This document shows, piece after piece, positions 59,610-64,000 of a stretch of DNA of 64,000 nucleotides. Within the stretch, counting starts at the first letter, position 1, and each line of letters opens with the position of its first letter. The notes beneath the pieces are model-generated. The model worked only from the letters and a program-made list of their open reading frames with translations, was not told where the DNA came from and did not search any database. The stretch spans positions 16,184,526 to 16,248,525 of the forward strand of contig OY755247.1 of the NCBI GenBank assembly GCA_963576725.1, given 5' to 3'. Made by a program: the position numbers and the translations under genes. This DNA is from Azorinus chamasolen (taxonomy: Eukaryota; Mollusca; Bivalvia; Cardiida; Solecurtidae).

Positions 59610-59776
59610 AACGCATTTGTTTTTCAAAGTGCGTCAAAATTATGGAATGATATAGATATGATTCTACACTTTCTGTCACTGCCAAACAATGCCATGTGTT
59701 ATTATAACAATTATTCAGATTAATATTCATGACGTCAATATTTGTTACATGAATATTTTTATAGTAAAGGTTTAAG
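59610..59776 (+). mobile_element. family D right half D30
   Basis: GATATAGATATGATTCTAC, GATTAATATTCATGACGTC (contains TGACGTCA), ACATGAATATTTTTATAG and TAAAGG-TTTAA. The hairpin is absent. Confidence 0.68.
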
Positions 59777-60031
59777 ACACGGAATTATACTTCTATTAGG
59801 TTCTGGTATAGATGGGGTTGATTTGTGTTATATCATGTTTAAAGCACGTTTGTGACAGGTATACAATGTATATTACATCAAATAATTAAGTTGAGTTTTG
59901 ACAATAAACATGAAAGAATACATCACGCAGGGCAAATGCACTATTTTGTAGATATGTCGAATTTAATTTCATTTCAGTAATGCAATCATTGTATTTTGTC
60001 AGAATTTATTAAGCACAGGTCTAATTGTCTT

Positions 60032-60273
60032 TTAACCCTTTCACCGCCAATGTCGCAAAAATGCACCACGACAAATAGTCCCATATCAGACGCTGCCTTT
60101 ACAAAGAGGCGTCTAATCAGGGACTTCACTTTTGTCCCAAACTTTATTTCTATATCTGTGTTTTAGTCCCTTTGAAATTTGCATTTATTTATCTCATTTC
60201 CTCAGAGTACCGAATGATTTAGCAACAATTGGATTGTAGACGACAATTAGAAAGTTGGCACCGAAAGGGTTAA
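60032..60273 (+). mobile_element. family J MITE J3
   Basis: TTAACCCTTTCACCGCC to GGCACCGAAAGGG-TTAA. Stem GTCCCATATCAGACGC against GTCCCTGATTAGACGC. Confidence 0.92.
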
Positions 60274-60511
60274 TAAAAGACACAAACTATAGCGTTTCTA
60301 TCGTATGTATTCGCAATTCCATGGAAGAAAGACAAACAAGTAAATATGTACTAATTTACGATTGTATTTTTCAAACAACTGCTAGCTAGTTTCCATTTCT
60401 ATTCAATAGATGGTACAGCGAACACTCGTTAGATCACGTTCGTTTCCATAGAAAGTGTCGTTGTACGAAAATGTTTTTATAACGAACAATAAGCCATTTA
60501 GCGTAAATATA

Positions 60512-60720
60512 TACAGTAGAACCCCTCTAATGCGACCACTTAAAGAATAAGCATAGCTGCCTTTATAAACAGGTGGTTGCTTAATGCAGAACAAAAGTAA
60601 TGCAGAAAGCTCCTCTAGGAGCTTTCTGCATTATCTTTGTCCTGCATTAAGCTACCACCTGCATCTAGCACCCAGATTTGTACCTATTTTAGGTGGTCGC
60701 ATTAGCGGGGTTTTACTGTA
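60512..60720 (+). mobile_element. family B MITE B8
   Basis: TA-CAGTAGAACCCCTCTAATGC to TAGCGGGGTTTTACTG-TA, centre CTCCTCTAGGAG. Confidence 0.93.
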
Positions 60721-60774
60721 CATTACAGAAGCTGTTTCATATGAGTCTGCGCCATTTGCCATTATAATTCAGTG

Positions 60775-60865
60775 GCTGCAATTGATCAAATTTTAGAATG
60801 ATTCAGCTAATTGATATCCATAGTTCATACAGCACTATTTGAACATTCAACAGGAGAAAGGTTAA
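60775..60865 (+). mobile_element. D right-arm fragment
   Basis: ATGATTCAGCTAATTGATATC and AACATTCAACAGGAGAAAGG-TTAA. R1 begins directly after its TTAA. Confidence 0.6.
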
Positions 60866-61073
60866 TACAGTAAAACCTCGATTATCCGAATTTTCGTTAT
60901 AGAAGAATTTAGACCCTTTTAGGCAGGTGGCTGCTTAATGCATGGTGAATGTCATGCAGAAAGCTCCTAGAGGAGCTTTCTGCATGACGTTCACCACGCA
61001 TTAAGCTGCCACCTGTCTTACAGGTCGATAATAATACGTATTTTAGTGTTCGAATAGTCGAAGTTTTACTGTA
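60866..61073 (+). mobile_element. family R MITE R1: Tigger-style ends on the common core
   Basis: TA-CAGTAAAACCTCGATTATCC to GAATAGTCGAAGTTTTACTG-TA. The core (GGCTGCTTAATGCATGG, GTCATGCAGAAAGCTCC) is the N core. CATGG/CCACG and AATGTC/GACGTT keep the arms largely paired. Confidence 0.9.
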
Positions 61074-61168
61074 CATGTATTTATGTTCAGCTAGTTTTGT
61101 TTCAAAACATAACAACAGTATAATGAATATTCCGTTAAATCGAATGTCGTTATAACGAGTTGTCACTG

Positions 61169-61555
61169 TATTGGTTTATATGCCAAACATGCTAAACAAA
61201 TATAAGTTAAAACAAGGGAAATCAAATCAGTCTTGCAGATATTTCTGAATGCAATGGCTTCTTTCCTGAAGTTTTTATGGTTTCTCAATATAAAGTTGCA
61301 AGACTTCCATTTGTTAAGAAGCCTCGTCGGGAGAGTCTTCAGAAGAATAGAACAAGATTTAAGAGGGACTTCAGCATGTTTGAACAGTCTGATAGCCGCC
61401 ACACAACAATCATATTTATCATGGAATATTTCACTAGAAACACCAGAATATACATGTGAATGTGGCACTCGTGGCCTATTTCACTGAAGGTTTCAGTCAC
61501 TTTGCACAAATTACTTCAGTGCACCTTCACTGCATTGAAAAAGGTAGATTCACGC
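61169..61555 (+). other. non-repetitive stretch with a possible short exon, uncertain
   Basis: One plus frame is open from 61211 to a TGA at 61457-61459. TCTTGCAG at 61231-61238 would serve as a splice acceptor. The peptide is basic in the middle (residues such as KKPRRESLQKNR) and not low-complexity. Two other frames are also open (61233-61487 plus; 61163-61468 minus), which weakens the case. No domain is recognised, and an ordinary unique spacer is more likely. Confidence 0.15.
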
Positions 61556-61643
61556 TTTAAATAACGCGACCACATGGTTTTTACCATAGGAGACTGGTGG
61601 TTGTTTAAGGAAGGGCAAACATGATACAGCAAGCTCCTATGTG
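61556..61643. mobile_element. B/O-type left-half relic
   Basis: GCGACCACATGGTTTTTACC, GGTGGTTGTTTAAGGAAGG and ATACAGCAAGCTCCTATG stop at the centre, fused to F7 at its own core. Confidence 0.6.
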
Positions 61644-61979
61644 GCATCTTGATGCAGGTCGAAAGTAATATTAAAAGCTCTTTTACAGGAGCTTTCAGTA
61701 TTATGACAAACTTGCATTAAGCTGTAAACTTGAGAAATTCTCAAATTAGGAATCGGATGACTCGAACTTGTCAACCAGGGTCCATGCTTATAAAGCTTTT
61801 CAGTTGAGTCTGAGTGTGTTCTCAAGCTTTTGATTGGTCAGATTTGAGCCAAAGGCTCAAATCTGACTAATCAAGCACTTGAGAACGAACTCAGAATCAA
61901 CTATAGAGTTTTATAAGCATGGATATTGAAATAATTTGTTTGGTCCCTTGAAGTTCGAGATATCAAAAGTTCATCTGTA
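61644..61979 (+). mobile_element. family F element F7, interrupted by E4
   Basis: TTGATGCAGGTCGAAAGTAA, ACAGGAGCTTTCAGTATTATG and GGATGACTCGAACTTG, then E4, then AATAATTTGTTTGGTCCC and CAAAAGTTCATCTG-TA. The left end is replaced by the B/O relic. Confidence 0.78.
61776..61927. mobile_element. family E MITE E4, nested in F7
   Basis: CAG-GGTCCATGCTTATAAAGC to TTTATAAGCATGGAT-ATTG. Loop GCCAAAGGCTC. The right target base run has decayed. Confidence 0.85.
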
Positions 61980-61980
61980 T

Positions 61981-62162
61981 CAGGGTCCATGCTTATAAAG
62001 CTTTTAGTTGAGTCTGAGTTTCGTTCTCAAGCTTTTCATTGGTCAGATTTGAGTTCTCAAGCTTTTGATTGGTCAGATTTGAGCCTTTGGCTCAAATCTG
62101 ACCAATCAAAAGCTTGAGAACGATCTCAGGCTCAACTAAAAGCTTTATAAGCTTGGACCCAG
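61981..62162. mobile_element. family E MITE E6, CAG on both sides
   Basis: CAG (61981-61983), GGTCCATGCTTATAAAGC to TTTATAAGCTTGGACC, CAG (62160-62162). The left arm repeats GTTCTCAAGCTTTT(C/G)AT twice. It lies 4 bp from the end of F7. Confidence 0.92.
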
Positions 62163-62244
62163 GTTTTGCAGGAATCTTCACACCGCGTTTATGATTGTCG
62201 GTCAGAACCAAAACCTTTTGATAAAGACAAAAAGAGGCAGTCGG

Positions 62245-62434
62245 TACAGTAAATCCCTCTAAAGTGGAATTCTAGTAGATAATAATTTATATACTTTTAG
62301 AATGGCGGCTTTTAAATGTAGGGTGAAGGTCATGCAGAAAGCGCATGGCTTTCAGCCTGCATTAAGTTGCCATCTGTCTGTAAGACCGAATTTTATACTA
62401 AATTGAACTTCCGGTTTAGAGGGGCTTTACTATA
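62245..62434 (+). mobile_element. family N MITE N11
   Basis: TA-CAGTAAATCCCTCTAAAG to TTTAGAGGGGCTTTACTA-TA. The hairpin is shortened to GCAGAAAGCGCATGGC. Confidence 0.87.
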
Positions 62435-62980
62435 TTTCGATTTGTTTGGCAACAACGGAAAGAAACATAATGGATTTTATATCTCAGTAGCTTAGTGCTT
62501 GTATTACACATCTCCGTTGTCCTAAATGGATATGTAAATGTCTTTAACCTTTAATTGAAATATGGACCAACCGATGATAACGTTTGACAATAGTTTGAAT
62601 CAGGATAATGTTCCAAATATCTCGACGTATAATCACATTCCAAGCTATTTGCCAGTCTGGGTTCGTTTTAATTTTAAGATTTTGTGTTTAGAAAATATGT
62701 TAAAAGTCGGTTTATACGCCATTTTCTTGCGAAGAATGCTTTGCCCGATAAGCTCAATGTTAACTGGGTTTCGATAAAGATTGACGTCTAATAATTGGGT
62801 TTTCTGAGAACTGCTGATGTGTGTCAATGTCATGTTGTCCCCTGTCATTCGCCAAATTCGTTTACGTCGTGAGTCAATCTATCCTTGACACATTTCTATA
62901 CCTATCATTAATGTTATGTTTCTATTTGTTGTGAAATGGTAATGTCTGATGTTGAAAAGTTATACAGATGTGTTATATAT
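62435..62980. other. unassigned, with an H relic
   Basis: 62545-62660 has TTTAACCTTTAATTG, ACAATAGTTTGAATCAGG and CACATTCCAAGC, which follow H positions with heavy decay. The 71-codon plus frame is therefore not a gene. Confidence 0.5.
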
Positions 62981-63414
62981 ACAATAAAACCTGTATACTA
63001 CGATCACCCAAAATAAGATTTTAAGAGAACGATAGCTTAATGAAAGACGGAAAGTGATGCAGACATATCCGATAAGACTGTTTGCATTATTTCGTCATGA
63101 AATAACCCTTTCCCCCATATAAACACCTTTCCGTGCATTTACATGTACAAACAGAGTAGACCCAGATCAGACGGCTCCTACAGGAGCCCTTTGATCAGAG
63201 TCTGCTCTGTTTGCTTCGGAAATTATACAGATCTGACCCTACAGTTTCTATCAATACCAAATTATCCTATGTAAATATTCCATTATCAAAATGCTGGTAA
63301 TAAGTATTGATGATATAATTATTTCTGACATGCATATTAGCGCTACGCAATCACCTGCTCGTTATACACATGTCCTTAATCAGTATATGGTCGCTGTGGG
63401 CAGGTTCAACTGTA
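62981..63414 (-). mobile_element. family B element B9, interrupted by D31
   Basis: TA-CAATAAAACCTGTATACTAC, GATAGCTTAATGAAAGACGG and TATTTCGTCATGAAA, then D31, then CGCAATCACCTGCTCG, TATATGGTCGCTGTGG and AGGTTCAACTG-TA. The outer parts line up with B on both sides. Confidence 0.75.
63103..63340 (+). mobile_element. family D MITE D31, nested in B9
   Basis: ATAACCCTTTCCCCC, stem ACAGAGTAGACCCAGATCAG against GCAGACTCTGATCA, centre CTCCTACAGGAG, right arm to GACATGCATATTAG. The target corresponds to gcaTTAAgc in the B core. Confidence 0.85.
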
Positions 63415-63967
63415 TAACGGCTGTATTCCATTCATGTACGGTTCATTTGGTCGAATATTTGTTTGTTTGCTGTACTTTACCAAAGACAACATAGCAACAA
63501 CAACAATAATAGCAACACTGTTGTTTAGAGAATTGTCGTATAGTAGGTGCGGAGCACGAACTTATGTTTAGATGAAATTGTTTACAATGAAACAGAATTA
63601 AGGATTGTTGCCATGAAGCGACTATGAAAGTTGCTTTACGCTTAACTTTGGATTATATAGCTGCTATACGCTTAACATGGACAATAATCGGGGAGGGAAT
63701 TCAATGTAATCGTTGTTCTGTATTCAATTCCTCTTTCCGAGGGTACTGTAGCTCCAAAGGGCAAATACATTCGACAAACAAGAATGCAAACCAAACCAGC
63801 GGTTTGGTACACAAGGGAAACTGATTAAATTTCATGTTCTAGACGTTACTATGAAACGGATTTTTATATTCTAATCAAGATGAAACGGATTTTTATATTC
63901 TAATCAAGATGCCCAAGTGTTGAGAACAAATGGCGTTTGTACGGTAGGTTATGTTTTTATAAACATA
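63415..63967. other. unassigned sequence
   Basis: AGCAACAACAACAATAATAG microsatellite at 63494. A 66-codon plus frame (63624-63824) with four cysteines but no recognised domain, signal sequence or splice context is not called. Confidence 0.45.
63851..63908. repeat. 29-bp tandem duplication
   Basis: ATGAAACGGATTTTTATATT then CTAATCAAG occurs twice with no spacer and no mismatch, so it is recent. Confidence 0.95.
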
Positions 63968-64000
63968 TTAAACCCTTTCCCCGTTCTGTATTTATTCCAA
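63968..64000 (+). mobile_element. family L MITE L8, cut by the window end
   Basis: TTAAACCCTTTCCCCGTTCTG, then TATTTATTCC, is an L left end. The rest lies beyond the window. Confidence 0.8.

Larger units (their letters stand above)
60414..61168 (+). mobile_element. family Q element Q2, mosaic host
   Basis: TA-CAGCGAACACTCGTTAGATC, GTTCGTTTCCATAGAAAGTG at the left; GTTAAATCGAATGTCG, TTATAACGAGTTGTCACTG-TA at the right (61130-61168). B8, a D fragment and R1 lie between. Q membership of both ends is firm; that they belong to one copy is inferred. Confidence 0.55.

Noticed and set aside
61163..61468. 101-codon minus-strand frame
   Set aside because: It overlaps two open plus frames. With no domain I could not choose one, so none is called as coding.
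1..64000. Transposase, reverse transcriptase or other mobile-element protein remnants
   Set aside because: I looked for DDE/DDD-type, RT-type and zinc-finger patterns in the translated frames and saw none. All elements here appear non-autonomous.

Overview
This window reads as non-coding, AT-rich animal DNA, most likely from a mollusc and probably a bivalve. The basis is a tRNA-headed SINE whose 3' body I recall from many molluscan genomes, several composite elements built on ~150-180 bp tandem units with TACGTCCGT or GGTCGGTC runs, and very many palindromic MITEs. I cannot name a genus. I found no protein-coding gene I can support. The longest open frames are satellite artefacts or cross MITE hairpins, and no transposase was seen, so any mobile elements here would be non-autonomous.

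The window is dominated by more than 100 copies or fragments of short palindromic elements, which I group into lettered families. TA-target, pogo/Tigger-like ends starting CAG: A (CAGTAAAACCTCTCTATAAC), B (CAGTAAAACCCCGCTAATGC), N (CAGTAAAACCCCTCTAAACC), O (CAGTAGAACATGTCTTAAAC), F (CAGTTGAACTTCGATATC), Q (CAGTCAACGACC), R (CAGTAAAACCTCGATTATCC), T and P. A, B, N, O, F, R and T wrap one common hairpin core (gCTTAAtGCAGG, then GCAGAAAGCTCC, and the mirror image). TTAA-target, piggyBac-like ends TTAACCC...GGGTTAA: C, D, H, I, J, K, L and M. All but C carry variants of one stem, GCAAACAGnGnAGACCCnGATCAGACGnC. CWG-target, PIF/Harbinger-like: E (GGTCCATGCTTATAAA). Family G begins CAGAGGTCCAGATAAG; its target was not resolved. 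Copies are numbered left to right within a family, and '+' or '-' is relative to an arbitrary family orientation.

Layout: 0.6-7 kb holds A, nested N/B, a 29-bp satellite, a mollusc tandem element, E, a G+L nest, K and a 51-bp satellite. 7.5-17 kb holds N, I, D, C and K copies, a clean SINE insertion (12.3-12.6 kb), a ~165-bp tandem element (12.8-14.1 kb) and a G+I nest. 17-22 kb holds a D+F nest, a tandemly duplicated nest (18.5-19.6 kb), a 30-bp satellite and a hAT-like palindrome. 22-36 kb holds many D, C, G, B, N, Q and F copies, often nested. 36-50 kb is similar, with a SINE inside G (46.0-46.3 kb), a chain of TTAA elements sharing target sites (42.4-43.3 kb) and a nearly perfect 121-bp-arm inverted repeat (48.6-48.9 kb). 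50-64 kb holds a three-level nest (N > D > E, 50.9-51.4 kb), repeated O+C nests, F, J and Q copies, and one short unexplained open stretch at 61.2-61.5 kb.

The elements target one another: TTAA elements sit in the TTAA carried by the TA-family cores, TA elements sit in TA sites of TTAA elements, and E sits in CWG sites of D and F. Uninterrupted copies elsewhere in the window act as empty sites that confirm several target duplications. Two patterns look unusual: different families share hairpin cores, and a stem mismatch persists where the rest of the stem seems to be kept symmetric.
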